Source of the DNA: Leptospira sp. 96542 | GTDB taxonomy: Bacteria > Spirochaetota > Leptospiria > Leptospirales > Leptospiraceae | NCBI GenBank assembly: GCA_029310945.1 | Contig: JARJFC010000038.1 | Span: forward strand, 1 to 38,136 | Direction of reading: 5' to 3' | DNA length: 38,136 bases | Part shown: one piece after another, positions 8,074 to 16,828 of the stretch | How the letters are laid out: each line of letters starts with the position of its first letter | How positions within the stretch are numbered: position 1 is the first letter of the stretch | Made by a program: the position numbers and the translations under genes | The notes under the pieces: model-generated | Databases searched by the model: none | What the model was told of the DNA's origin: nothing | What the model saw: only the letters and a program-made list of their open reading frames with translations

Positions 8074-8424
8074 TTAAGCTTGGGTGAGGGCAGAATTGAG
8101 AGAATCGTGGATGAGGACAAAGTCTGTCAAACCGACAATGTCCATTACCTTTCGGAAATGACTGTTGAGACCAGCAAATTCAATTTTACCTTGGCTCTCG
8201 GAAGATTTGGTAATGAGACTGATGAGAGTGGCAATGCCCGCAGAATTGATATAAGAAGTGTCGGAAAAATTGAGAATGACCCGCGCCCGTTTGTCCTGGG
8301 GGATTGAATCGTATGATTGGACAATTTCTTCTTCGGCTTCAGATGTGATTTCACCCGAGATATGGATCACTGGGAGATTTCCACCGTTTTCAAAACCTAA
8401 TCGGATTTTAAATTCATCAATCAT
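8074..8424 (-). CDS. STAS-domain protein, anti-anti-sigma factor type
   Basis: I chose ATG 8424, preceded by GGAAG 5 bases upstream, because it gives a 116-residue single STAS domain; the longer frame adds 12 unrelated residues. The conserved phospho-acceptor region reads DTSYINSAGIATL, with Ser61 at the position phosphorylated in SpoIIAA/RsbV proteins. Such proteins bind an anti-sigma kinase when unphosphorylated, and SpoIIE-type phosphatases reactivate them. The 7TM-SpoIIE phosphatase two genes downstream on the same strand could be its partner. No anti-sigma kinase is adjacent, although a GHKL-fold protein is encoded at 20992. Confidence 0.85.
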   Translation of the reverse strand: MIDEFKIRLGFENGGNLPVIHISGEITSEAEEEIVQSYDSIPQDKRARVILNFSDTSYINSAGIATLISLITKSSESQGKIEFAGLNSHFRKVMDIVGLTDFVLIHDSLNSALTQA

Positions 8425-8466
8425 TAGCTTCCAAGGAAATCCCCTACAGAGAAGGGTCAACTAAAA

Positions 8467-8688
8467 TTAGGAGTTCGACTTTCTTTCTTCTTTAGAGAGA
8501 CGTCCAAAAGGTTGTTTGCACTTTCTGCACACATAGTACACATCGACAGGAGTAGCAGAAATCCCCACAAGACCCATGGCGATCATCCCCCAAGTGGAAT
8601 ATTTGACCACCTTACGGGCAGATTCATCTTCACGGTTTGTGCCACAATCGCAAGTGGAACGGTCAGCTTTTTGGATTTTTACGGTCAT
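8467..8688 (-). CDS. 73-residue protein with two cysteine pairs
   Basis: ATG 8688 has a GGGGGAG upstream, though with a long spacing. The protein carries a CxC pair (C13, C15) and a CxxC pair (C54, C57, in VCRKCKQPFG), separated by a moderately hydrophobic stretch (about 31-50). The spacing suggests a small zinc ribbon or other metal-binding fold, perhaps lying on the membrane. I do not recognise a family. It sits between the STAS gene and the cytochrome c gene on the same strand with 42- and 54-base gaps, so co-transcription is likely. Confidence 0.6.
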   Translation of the reverse strand: MTVKIQKADRSTCDCGTNREDESARKVVKYSTWGMIAMGLVGISATPVDVYYVCRKCKQPFGRLSKEERKSNS

Positions 8689-8742
8689 AGGTTAGGTTTG
8701 GCTCCCCCATGTTTCGAAGGAACCAAATTTTAAAAACGGGGA

Positions 8743-9144
8743 TTAGTTTTTAGCTAAGTACTCAACGTACTGTGCTAACAAAGCAATTTTATCATCACCC
8801 AAATGAGTGTAAGCAACCATCGGAGACCCTTTGATACCTTCTTTCAAAGTTTTTGTGATGCCAGCAAGACTGTTACCATTTTTCCATTCGTTCGCTGGTG
8901 ATTTGTAATTTCTTGGACGTGGGTTGAGAGCAGCAGCAGCAGCTCCGTCTCCCGCACCTTTTTCACCATGGCAAGAGGAACAGTTTTGCAAGTAAATTTC
9001 TTCACCTTGTAAAAGTTCAGGACTAAGGGAAGAAGAGCTAGTTTCTACAACCGGTTCTTCTTTAGGTTTGGAGTCGCCACATGCTACCATAAATACGGCA
9101 AAAACAAGTGCCACTGCAGAAATCAAAACTTTGTTTAAATTCAT
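8743..9144 (-). CDS. Lipoprotein cytochrome c, single heme
   Basis: The 133-residue precursor has a lipoprotein signal with the acceptor Cys22 (VFMVAC), a Ser/Glu/Pro linker, and one class I cytochrome c domain. Heme attaches at C55SSC58H59. The likely axial methionine is M109 in GSPMVAYTH. The alanine-rich insertion after the heme site (GDGAAAAALNPRPRNY) is typical of oxidase- or alternative-complex-linked cytochromes. A clear GGAGATAG precedes the ATG. It probably carries electrons on the periplasmic side of a membrane, and the cytochrome oxidase genes 8 kb away make the oxidase a reasonable acceptor. Confidence 0.9.
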   Translation of the reverse strand: MNLNKVLISAVALVFAVFMVACGDSKPKEEPVVETSSSSLSPELLQGEEIYLQNCSSCHGEKGAGDGAAAAALNPRPRNYKSPANEWKNGNSLAGITKTLKEGIKGSPMVAYTHLGDDKIALLAQYVEYLAKN

Positions 9145-9207
9145 TTCTATCTCCGAGATAAGGATGACTCCATAGTATTGCGAATCTTTTGTTTTGAAAA
9201 GAAGAAA

Positions 9208-10128
9208 TCAATTTTTCCCCAAAAGATTTCGGAGAGCCAAATTCAGATTTTGAAACTGAAACTCATAACCTAAATTAAGTAGTTTTGTTGGTATGACATA
9301 TTGTCCTTTTGTGATCACAACAGAACCATCGCCATATAATGCCTGTATAACGAATTCAGGAACCTTGAACAAATTAGGACGATTCAAAACTTTTGCCAAA
9401 TGCGTACAAAACATAGCATTGCTCACTGGTTCCGGCGAAACCAAATTGAAAGCACCTTTTGCTTCTGGATTTTTGATGAGATACATACTGGCCTGGATAA
9501 AATCCAGAATGTGGATCCAACTCATTCCTTGGTTGCCTGAAGCGATCGCTCCACCCACACCCATTTGGAAAGGTGGGATCATTTTTTCAAGGGCACCGCC
9601 ATGCAGAGAGAGAATGATACCAGTCCTAAGTAGAATGGTTCTAATATTTTTGGACTCCAATGTATGTGTTTGGTTTTCCCAATCCACACAGAGTGATGCC
9701 AAAAGATCGGAACCTGGAGTTTGCGATTCCGAATAAGCCTCATGGTAAGATTCGCTCATCCCATAATAACCCACAGCACTTGCTTGCATATAAACCGATG
9801 GTGGTTTTTTCGTTTCAAGCAAACGTGCGATGAGTCCTTTCGAATAATCCACCCGCGAAGTGCGAATGATTTTTTTTCTTTCCTCTGTCCACCTAACTCC
9901 CGCAATTGGTTCACCAACCAAGTTGATGACCACATCGAGCCCTTCCAAATCTTGGGTGCTGGGTAAAGTACAAGTGACAAACTGGATTTCAGGAAAACCT
10001 TGGAGTTCCTTTGGAGGATTCTCCTGCCTCGTGAAAACTCGGAAACGATGCCCTTCGCGTATGCCCGAAAGTATCCATTCTTTGCCGATAAGACCTGTGC
10101 CACCCAAAATACCGATTTTAAAATTCAT
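9208..10128 (-). CDS. TIGR01777 family NAD(P)-binding epimerase-like protein (YfcH type)
   Basis: A 306-residue extended short-chain dehydrogenase/reductase-like protein. The Rossmann glycine motif is GGTGLIG (9-15). The family signature GEPIAGVRWTEERKK follows at about 73-87, then QASAVGYYG with the Tyr region near 120, and GGALEKMIPPFQMGVGG near 180. The C-terminal DUF1731-like part ends in LNLALRNLLGK. Members bind a nicotinamide cofactor, but their substrate is unknown; some have been linked to cell division inhibition or photoreceptor biogenesis. A good AGGGG precedes the ATG. It is the first gene of the minus-strand run that continues into the cytochrome c gene. Confidence 0.9.
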   Translation of the reverse strand: MNFKIGILGGTGLIGKEWILSGIREGHRFRVFTRQENPPKELQGFPEIQFVTCTLPSTQDLEGLDVVINLVGEPIAGVRWTEERKKIIRTSRVDYSKGLIARLLETKKPPSVYMQASAVGYYGMSESYHEAYSESQTPGSDLLASLCVDWENQTHTLESKNIRTILLRTGIILSLHGGALEKMIPPFQMGVGGAIASGNQGMSWIHILDFIQASMYLIKNPEAKGAFNLVSPEPVSNAMFCTHLAKVLNRPNLFKVPEFVIQALYGDGSVVITKGQYVIPTKLLNLGYEFQFQNLNLALRNLLGKN

Positions 10129-10140
10129 TCAAATCCCCTC

Positions 10141-10153
10141 TTGCAAAATGCAA
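10141..10153. promoter_or_regulatory. Short palindrome TTGCA-N3-TGCAA in a divergent intergenic region
   Basis: The 72-base gap between the TIGR01777 gene (minus) and the MoxR/NadR operon (plus) contains the exact inverted repeat TTGCA-AAA-TGCAA. Its position 12 bases upstream of the minus-strand ATG and 47 bases upstream of the plus-strand ATG would suit an operator. The repeat is short and A/T-rich, so chance is quite possible. Confidence 0.25.
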
Positions 10154-10200
10154 AAAAATGAGTGACCCCAATCTTTCCATGGATTAGCTTTTTCATTCAT

Positions 10201-10800
10201 ATGAAATTTGTCTCGGCTATTCCCATTTTGTTTTGGATTGTGTTACTTAGTTTTGGCAATTATTTACTTTTTTCGAACACTGAAAAAAAAATTTCACATT
10301 ACAATGAAAACCCACCGTTTCGTTTGGAAGATACAACTCGCTCTGGAGGCATCCACCATCTTTTAGACAAAAATCCAACCACAGTTTGGAAAAAGATAGG
10401 ACAAAGGACGGAAGAATTTGATTTTTTCCTGGAACTGCATCTCACTCACTACTGGGACGGAGAAATCTACCAACCGCGTTTGTTCACAGATTTAGTTGTA
10501 GAAGCTTGCCCCGATTCTTATCTACCCAAATTCCAAACTAAAATTTTACTCCGCGAAAGTATCAACGTAGACAAAGAGTTGCGAATGCCAAAAGACAAAT
10601 TGGCCATCGAATTCAACTTTAATGAAAACTTCAAAAAACAAGTGATGATCCCACTTACCAATCTGCCCAAATTCAAAAAAGAATCCAATTATCCAAATGG
10701 GATTTTTATTCTCACTGCAGAATTTATCTCGGATTCTCCTTACGTATGTTTTTCGGAAGTGAAACTTGTGGAAAAAAAAGATGAACCAAAATCCAAATAA
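10201..10800 (+). CDS. Membrane-anchored protein with discoidin/NADase-type glycan-binding-like domain
   Basis: ATG 10201 gives a 199-residue protein with an N-terminal hydrophobic anchor (about 4-24). The upstream extension in the same frame is not needed. The segment at 44-64 (SGGIHHLLDKNPTTVWKK) followed by a charged beta-rich region resembles the start of the discoidin-like domains that Leptospira proteins often carry. The hallmark is a disordered loop, then xxLLDxNPxTxW. This similarity is by eye only. The gene overlaps the MoxR gene by 20 bases, so it is probably the first member of the operon. If exported, it could be the surface sensor or substrate of the AAA+/VWA machinery. Confidence 0.5.
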   Translation: MKFVSAIPILFWIVLLSFGNYLLFSNTEKKISHYNENPPFRLEDTTRSGGIHHLLDKNPTTVWKKIGQRTEEFDFFLELHLTHYWDGEIYQPRLFTDLVVEACPDSYLPKFQTKILLRESINVDKELRMPKDKLAIEFNFNENFKKQVMIPLTNLPKFKKESNYPNGIFILTAEFISDSPYVCFSEVKLVEKKDEPKSK

Positions 10801-12355
10801 AATTTCGGCCTCACCCACACTTCCCAAAAAAGAAACAAATAAACGTTTTGATATTGCCACGATTTTATCCGAAGGACCACTCCCTGTTCCTGGTGTTAGA
10901 TCGGAAAACACATCCTTAGATGAAAAATTAAGAAAGGCATATTTTTGGATCACAAATTCTGCCATCATCAATCCGTTTTACGATATCGAATACAACACAA
11001 CACCACCAGTAAGTTTTACAATTGGAGATTCAAAAAGCAAAATCACACTTCCAACTGATCAAAGTTATTCGAGTTTTATCCTTTTACCACTACTCAGTTT
11101 GATGGTAAAAGGGAAATGCCTTCTTGTAGGTGGGCCTGGCCGCGGTAAAACTGCTTCGGCAATCCTTATGGGAGTGATTGCAGGTTACCCTATCCGGGAA
11201 ATTAAACGTGCCATCCAACACGGCCAACCACAAATGACCATCACTGACTTACTCGGAAACCCCTTGCCCTCAGATCTAATGCAAGCCAAATCAATGGATG
11301 AAATCAAAATTGCTTGGCGTAAATGGTTAGGAATGCGCATCAAAATTATCGATGAGTACAACCGCATTCCAACAAGAACCCAATCAGCCCTTCTCACCAT
11401 CATGGGAGATAATTATGCAGAGATTTATGATCAAATTTTTGAGTGTCCAGACGCAGCTTGGTATCTAACAGCAAACGATGATGCAGGCGGAGGAACTTAC
11501 CAAGTCATCGAGGCGTTACGCGACCGGATTGATATAGTAGTCAAAGCTCCACATTTTAACACACGTTTCATTGGTGAGCTCATAACAAGAGTCGAAGAAG
11601 GTTATAAACCAGAATCGATGGTACCAACTGAAATTATTTTTTCGGAAAAAGAGTTAAATGAGTTAACAAACCAAATACGACTTGTAGTTTTTCCAGAATC
11701 TTTACGGAGAAGGATGGAATTTTTCGCAGCTCAGTTCGAATTTTTAGAATATGCTGGTGAACAAATAGAGTATAAAACCAAAGACACAGCCAAACTGAGT
11801 GCCGTAAACTTTTCCGAAATTGTCGCAAGAGAAACTGGTAAAGACAAAACAAAGGATTTGGGCAACCAAACCAAAAATGGGTTATCTGTCCGAGCAATTT
11901 TTACGATTATCAATTATGCGAAGGCACTTGCATACTTCAGAGGGTTAACGGAAGTTACACTTGACGACTTATCACATATATTACCTTTTGTTTTGCATGA
12001 TAAATTAGTTCAAAATTCCGATTCAGTTTTTTTCGAAGAAGAAAATTACAAAGTGTATCGCAGTGACCGAATCGGCTGGATTCGTAAACTGTTCCAGTTA
12101 TCCCTTTCTGAATACAATCGTATAGGTTTGGATCAAAACGATAAAGTTTCTGAACTTTCAGGAAAATTCGAAAAAGGTTTGGAAGGTTTGTCTGCCAAAG
12201 AAACGAAAAACCGAATTGTTGAAATTGAAAAAGAAATAGATACCATAAGCAAACAAAGAAAACTCTATGGGCACGTATATGATGACCTTTTAAAATTAAA
12301 ATACCTACACCAAAGGTATACAAATTATTTAAAATGGGCGGAATCCAATGTATGA
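10781..12355 (+). CDS. MoxR-type AAA+ ATPase
   Basis: The start at ATG 10781 overlaps the previous gene; a TTG at 10766 in frame is a less likely start. In this 524-residue protein the AAA+ core holds Walker A GGPGRGKT (117-124), Walker B IKIIDE (187-192), sensor-1 Asn232 in LTANDD, and the arginines in ALRDRID (R247/R249) at the arginine-finger position. A helical lid and a charged C-terminal extension (about 425-524) with heptad-like sequence follow. MoxR ATPases remodel or mature partner proteins and are almost always encoded beside VWA-domain partners, as here two genes downstream. Its stop overlaps the next start (ATGA). Confidence 0.9.
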   Translation: MNQNPNKISASPTLPKKETNKRFDIATILSEGPLPVPGVRSENTSLDEKLRKAYFWITNSAIINPFYDIEYNTTPPVSFTIGDSKSKITLPTDQSYSSFILLPLLSLMVKGKCLLVGGPGRGKTASAILMGVIAGYPIREIKRAIQHGQPQMTITDLLGNPLPSDLMQAKSMDEIKIAWRKWLGMRIKIIDEYNRIPTRTQSALLTIMGDNYAEIYDQIFECPDAAWYLTANDDAGGGTYQVIEALRDRIDIVVKAPHFNTRFIGELITRVEEGYKPESMVPTEIIFSEKELNELTNQIRLVVFPESLRRRMEFFAAQFEFLEYAGEQIEYKTKDTAKLSAVNFSEIVARETGKDKTKDLGNQTKNGLSVRAIFTIINYAKALAYFRGLTEVTLDDLSHILPFVLHDKLVQNSDSVFFEEENYKVYRSDRIGWIRKLFQLSLSEYNRIGLDQNDKVSELSGKFEKGLEGLSAKETKNRIVEIEKEIDTISKQRKLYGHVYDDLLKLKYLHQRYTNYLKWAESNV

Positions 12356-13269
12356 ACGAGGTGTTTTGGAAAAAAACTCTCATCCAAAATAAAGACCATT
12401 GCAACACATTGGTTTTGGCTGCAAAAAAAGAAAATCGAAAGTTTTCGGATGAACTTTTTGCCAATAATTTAGATTATTTTTATGGTTTATTAACAAATAT
12501 TAGTTTGGACGAAGCAACAATACTCGAATTATTTGGAGATTTTCTTTCATTATTCCAAAAGAATTTTTTTGAATCAGGCTCAAAAGATTTTCTGTTTGGA
12601 TGTTTCCAACTTTTATTAAAAAAAATAAACACGCAGCATTCCACCATTCTAAAGTATCTAATCAATGCAGATGCTAAATTAAGTATAAATACAAAAGAAT
12701 TATTTTATAAACGTTTATTATATCTCTCCGAATCCATTTCCTCTACTAATGACTTATTATCTATCCTCGCAATTTTACTTTGGGCGTCAGGTAAACCAGA
12801 AATGCGGGTTGTAGCGCTTAGCGAATATTTAAAATTAAATGCGAATATCCAAAAAATTTGTTTGGATACACTAAAAATATCGGTTGCAAATTTAGAAAAA
12901 GATTTCCCTGATTTAGATCCAAAAAATGCGACCCAAGTTTTATTCAGAATCATTCCTGGTTTTGTTTTGTTTGGTGGGAATTTTAAATCTCTACCAAAAA
13001 TTCATAAACTTGCAAATACTATTTATGCGTATGATGGCTCAGACCATTTTGAAGTTTTTGTGGATGCTTTTGGAACCAGTTTGTTTTACACAACAAAATT
13101 ATTAGAACACAAAACTAACACTGAACCATCAGAATATTGGAAACTAATTCTAAATAAAAAATTAAATGTATCGGAAATTACGAGTGTTGTTTGTGAGAAC
13201 TCTCATTGCATCGTGAGTTTAAAAAATTCATACAATCTTTACTTATTTTATCTTGGTGATAAAAAATGA
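12352..13269 (+). CDS. Hypothetical protein between the MoxR and VWA genes
   Basis: The start ATG 12352 overlaps the MoxR stop by ATGA, so translation is coupled. The 305-residue protein is soluble, largely alpha-helical by eye (long leucine/lysine-rich segments, for example 45-150), with no signal peptide or recognisable catalytic motif. Its C-terminal third (about 215-305) looks beta-rich. It is noticeably A/T-rich: the 60-base row from 12481 has 17 G+C. Its fixed place between an AAA+ ATPase and its VWA partner suggests an adaptor in the same complex, which is inference from context only. Confidence 0.7.
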   Translation: MNEVFWKKTLIQNKDHCNTLVLAAKKENRKFSDELFANNLDYFYGLLTNISLDEATILELFGDFLSLFQKNFFESGSKDFLFGCFQLLLKKINTQHSTILKYLINADAKLSINTKELFYKRLLYLSESISSTNDLLSILAILLWASGKPEMRVVALSEYLKLNANIQKICLDTLKISVANLEKDFPDLDPKNATQVLFRIIPGFVLFGGNFKSLPKIHKLANTIYAYDGSDHFEVFVDAFGTSLFYTTKLLEHKTNTEPSEYWKLILNKKLNVSEITSVVCENSHCIVSLKNSYNLYLFYLGDKK

Positions 13270-14930
13270 ATTTGTTAAACGAGTGGCAAACACATTGGCA
13301 AGACGCACTGAGTATTTGGAGTGATTATTTAAAACTGAGTTTTCCAAATTTTTTAATGGATGCGGCAGAAGAAAAAAAAGAGGGTCTCATCTCATCTTTC
13401 GCCGCCATTCGTTTGGCCGATCATAAGATTTTAATCTCTGTACAACAAATTCAAAAGTACAAATTAGAATCTTACCCGCTAGAAATACTTTGCCACGAAA
13501 TTGGACACCATGTTTATTGCCCTGGAGATTTAGCGAATCAAACAAAACTATTGTTAATTGCGAAACAAGCCTTACCAAGATTAGAACATTTGGCTCCAAT
13601 GATTGTGAATATTTATGAAGATTTATTTATCAACGATCATCTAAAACGATATAAAAATTTGCGAATGGAAGAAGTTTATATAAAACTGGGTAAAAACACT
13701 GATCCATTTTGGAATTTATATATGCGAACATATGAGATCTTGTGGGCACTCCCTTCTGAAACTTTAACAACGGGGCCACTAACAATCCAAATCCAAAGTG
13801 ATGCTGCACTCATAAGTCGTATTGTAAAAAATTTTCCAAACAGAGTGGAAGCTGGAATTTTTGATTTTAGTATCATTTGTTTTTCTTATTTTATGAATGA
13901 AAACAATGTCAGCCCAGAAAAAAGCAGAGTGTTTTTACCTTTACTTGACACTTTGGATAGTGGTAAAGGAGAAACGTCATTACCCAACATCACTGAAATT
14001 GATATTGAATCAACTTTATTTCCAGAAAATTTACCAAATACAGACGGTATCGTAGGGAGAAAAAAACTAAGCCCTTCAGAATTTTCGTCAATTTGTGGAG
14101 AACTTGGAATTGAGGCTGAAGTATCGGACATTGTGTACACATACTATAAACAAAGAGCAATGCCTTATCTTGTTCAGTTTCCTGAACAGACATCTCCTGG
14201 AGCAAAAGAACAAATTCTTGAAGGGAATGAGTTATGGGATCCTGGCTCACCCATTCAAAACATAAATTGGATTGAATCTGTTATTCGAAGCCCAATCGTC
14301 ATTCCAGGTTATACAACTGTAGAAGATGTATTTGGCGAAACAGAATCTCTCGAAGTAAACAAAAATCCAATCGACTTAGATTTGTTTGTTGATTGTTCAG
14401 GTTCGATGCCAAACCCAATCAACGACCTATCGTATTTAACTTTGGCAGGCACCATTATTTCTCTTTCCGCCCTTCGAGTGGGTAGTTCTGTACGTGTGAC
14501 ACTATGGTCTGGACAAAATGAATTTATAACTACTGATGGATTCATAAAAAACGAAAAAGAAATTCTAAAAATCCTCACCGGGTATTTTGGAGGTGGAACT
14601 TGTTTTCCCCTAATCCAACTGGAAAAAGAATATGAACTCCCACCAAGAAAGCCGAGGCATATTCTTATCATTTCTGATGATGGGATAGATACTATGTTTA
14701 CACAAATTTACCATAAAAACCCTCGACAAATCGTAGAACAAGCATTAGACAATGCGCGTAGCGGAGGTTCGATGGTTTTACAAATCGACACCCCCATCCG
14801 CAACACTACTATTTTAGAAATGAAAAAATCTGGCTGGGAAATTTACCCAATCCTAAATTGGGAAGATTTAATCGCATTTAGTACAAATTTTGTGAAAAAT
14901 AACTATGAAAAACATAAGATATTATATTAA
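13266..14930 (+). CDS. Putative metallopeptidase fused to a VWA-like domain (COG3864-like)
   Basis: The 554-residue protein joins an N-terminal zinc-protease-like part to a C-terminal von Willebrand A domain. The metal motif is HEIGHH (77-82), and the downstream NIYEDLFIND (115-124) may supply the third ligand E118, as in gluzincin-like enzymes. The VWA domain (about 368-550) has a complete-looking MIDAS: DCSGS at 376-380, a GGGT further on and SDDGID near 470. This combination with a MoxR ATPase matches predicted metal-dependent peptidases of the COG3864 type. The start overlaps the preceding stop as ATGA. Processing of a target protein under AAA+ control is the family-based hypothesis. Confidence 0.8.
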   Translation: MNLLNEWQTHWQDALSIWSDYLKLSFPNFLMDAAEEKKEGLISSFAAIRLADHKILISVQQIQKYKLESYPLEILCHEIGHHVYCPGDLANQTKLLLIAKQALPRLEHLAPMIVNIYEDLFINDHLKRYKNLRMEEVYIKLGKNTDPFWNLYMRTYEILWALPSETLTTGPLTIQIQSDAALISRIVKNFPNRVEAGIFDFSIICFSYFMNENNVSPEKSRVFLPLLDTLDSGKGETSLPNITEIDIESTLFPENLPNTDGIVGRKKLSPSEFSSICGELGIEAEVSDIVYTYYKQRAMPYLVQFPEQTSPGAKEQILEGNELWDPGSPIQNINWIESVIRSPIVIPGYTTVEDVFGETESLEVNKNPIDLDLFVDCSGSMPNPINDLSYLTLAGTIISLSALRVGSSVRVTLWSGQNEFITTDGFIKNEKEILKILTGYFGGGTCFPLIQLEKEYELPPRKPRHILIISDDGIDTMFTQIYHKNPRQIVEQALDNARSGGSMVLQIDTPIRNTTILEMKKSGWEIYPILNWEDLIAFSTNFVKNNYEKHKILY

Positions 14931-15450
14931 AAAAGTATTAGAATTTCCGAATTTTCTACTAGTCAATACAGACATCAACCTGAATGCAATGTGGAGAGAT
15001 TGTTTGTCCAAAGAAAACTTAAAAACTACCCACTTCCAATTTGATTTTAATAAGATAAGTGATAACGACATCATTAGTACACATTGTATCATTGCTTTTT
15101 TATTGAATGATCCGAATGGAGAGATTGTAAATATTCAACACAACAAATTGGAGATTTTTTTAAAAAATACGATTCCCAATTTACTGAAAGTGGTTTCTCC
15201 CTATACCGAATGGACAACAGACAACGAAAGAGCTGAAGAACTCGTCAGATCTTTGTTTTTAGAATTGGAATTATTACCAGAAGGAGAAACTTCTTCTTAT
15301 TTCCAAGATCGGTATCTTTCTATCAACTCCATTGAAAGGGTTCGGATTTTCGAAGAGTCGAAAAAAGCCCAGAATAGAGCAAGAGAAATCCTCGCACAAA
15401 TGAAACTGAAAGAAGCAGAAGAAGCCGCATCAAAATACAACCGTGAATGA
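14905..15450 (+). CDS. Hypothetical protein of the MoxR-VWA operon
   Basis: The 181-residue product starts at ATG 14905, overlapping the VWA gene by 26 bases, and ends 8 bases into the ligase-like gene. It has no signal peptide or membrane helix. The N-terminal 130 residues look mixed alpha/beta. The last 45 (from about 137: SINSIERVRIFEESKKAQNR onward) form a charged amphipathic helix rich in Arg, Glu and Ala ending in KYNRE. I cannot assign a family. The overlapped position on both sides implies equal expression with the VWA protein and a probable physical association. Confidence 0.7.
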   Translation: MKNIRYYIKKVLEFPNFLLVNTDINLNAMWRDCLSKENLKTTHFQFDFNKISDNDIISTHCIIAFLLNDPNGEIVNIQHNKLEIFLKNTIPNLLKVVSPYTEWTTDNERAEELVRSLFLELELLPEGETSSYFQDRYLSINSIERVRIFEESKKAQNRAREILAQMKLKEAEEAASKYNRE

Positions 15451-16828
15451 TTTGAGTCCAAAAAACAAAACCCCACTCTACCGAGGTGAATGGGAAGTAT
15501 TTTTGCAGAAAATTTTACATTCCGAATTTGCCCCTAAGTGGAATGCGAATATTGGAGATAGGATTGAAAGGGACGATTATATATTTGTCAAAAATTTTGA
15601 AAAAGAATTATTAAATTATAAATCTGAAACATTTCAAAACTTTTCTCCCGATTTTGAATGGTTAAACCGAACCAAATTCAGTTCCAATTTTTATTTCAAA
15701 CATTTATCTGGGAGGAATAATAAGGAAAAATTTTCATCCATTCCCTTCACAACAAGGGAAGACCTACAATCACACCTAACGGAAATTATCCCTTTTGATG
15801 AACACTTAACCCGAATGGTAATAAACCCTACTTCTGGCACAACAGGACAACCCATTTTATGTCCGAATCACCCAAAATCAATTGGTTGTTATGTGCCTCT
15901 TATAAAGTATTCACTTTTAAAACACGGAGTGATTTTGGATGAAGCGCCAGATAAAACAATCGCTATACAATTATGTTACCAAAAGGAAACCATAGTGTAC
16001 GCAACTTATCATAGTCTATCAAATGGAGCAACGTTTGCAAAAATTAACTTAGACCCAGACTCTTGGCGAAATGAAAACCATATCGATTTATTTATAAACG
16101 AATTGAAACCTGAAATTCTCACTGGTGACCCGTATTCTTTGGAATCTGCGATGAAAAAAGGAATTTTATACAAACCAAAAGCCATTCACTCAACAGCACT
16201 TTATTTAAATCAAGTTTTAAAAAAAGATTTGGAAACCCACTTCCAATGTCCAGTCATCAATTCCTACTCATTGAATGAAACAGGTCCAGTTGCTTATTCA
16301 TGCCCAGTCCACACTGAATGGATGCATATTTTACCGCACGATTTATATGTTGAGTGTATACCGACAAACAATGATTCCATTGGAGAAATTGTTGTGACTG
16401 GAGGTCGTAATCCATTTTTTCCATTGGTACGTTACAAAACAGGAGATTATGGTGAAATGGATTTTTCTCCATGTGAATGTAAAGATCCTTCGCCAAAACT
16501 CAAACTCATCGAAGGTCGAAAACCAGTGTATTTTCTAAACAACAAAACCGAAACCATCAACCCTGTAGATGTAGCAAGAATATTACGCATGACAGATGGA
16601 ATTTATCAATTCCAAGTGATACAAAAAACTATACTCAATTTCGAAGTGAATCTTTCTGTATCAGAAAAATTTCAAAACAAAGAAATGGATGGTTTAAAAG
16701 AAAAATTTTTAAACTTATTTGGTCACAAAACAAACATCAATTTTAATACTAAATTTACTCTAAACGGGAAAAAGGTCATTCCGTTTATCAACGAAATAAT
16801 TCCTAAGGATAACGAATTGGTAATATGA
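15443..16828 (+). CDS. Adenylate-forming (ANL) ligase-like protein, phenylacetate-CoA-ligase type
   Basis: A 461-residue member of the AMP-binding superfamily most like PaaK-type ligases in layout. The phosphate-binding A3 loop is TSGTTGQP (130-137), the A5 motif is YSLNETGP near 275, A8 is YKTGDYGEMD near 333, and a candidate catalytic lysine lies in NGKKVIPF near the C-terminus. Such enzymes activate a carboxylate as acyl-AMP and pass it to CoA or another thiol or amine. The substrate cannot be read from the sequence. It overlaps both neighbours (8 and 4 bases). An adenylating enzyme beside a MoxR/VWA pair and NadR is unusual. Confidence 0.8.
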   Translation: MNDLSPKNKTPLYRGEWEVFLQKILHSEFAPKWNANIGDRIERDDYIFVKNFEKELLNYKSETFQNFSPDFEWLNRTKFSSNFYFKHLSGRNNKEKFSSIPFTTREDLQSHLTEIIPFDEHLTRMVINPTSGTTGQPILCPNHPKSIGCYVPLIKYSLLKHGVILDEAPDKTIAIQLCYQKETIVYATYHSLSNGATFAKINLDPDSWRNENHIDLFINELKPEILTGDPYSLESAMKKGILYKPKAIHSTALYLNQVLKKDLETHFQCPVINSYSLNETGPVAYSCPVHTEWMHILPHDLYVECIPTNNDSIGEIVVTGGRNPFFPLVRYKTGDYGEMDFSPCECKDPSPKLKLIEGRKPVYFLNNKTETINPVDVARILRMTDGIYQFQVIQKTILNFEVNLSVSEKFQNKEMDGLKEKFLNLFGHKTNINFNTKFTLNGKKVIPFINEIIPKDNELVI

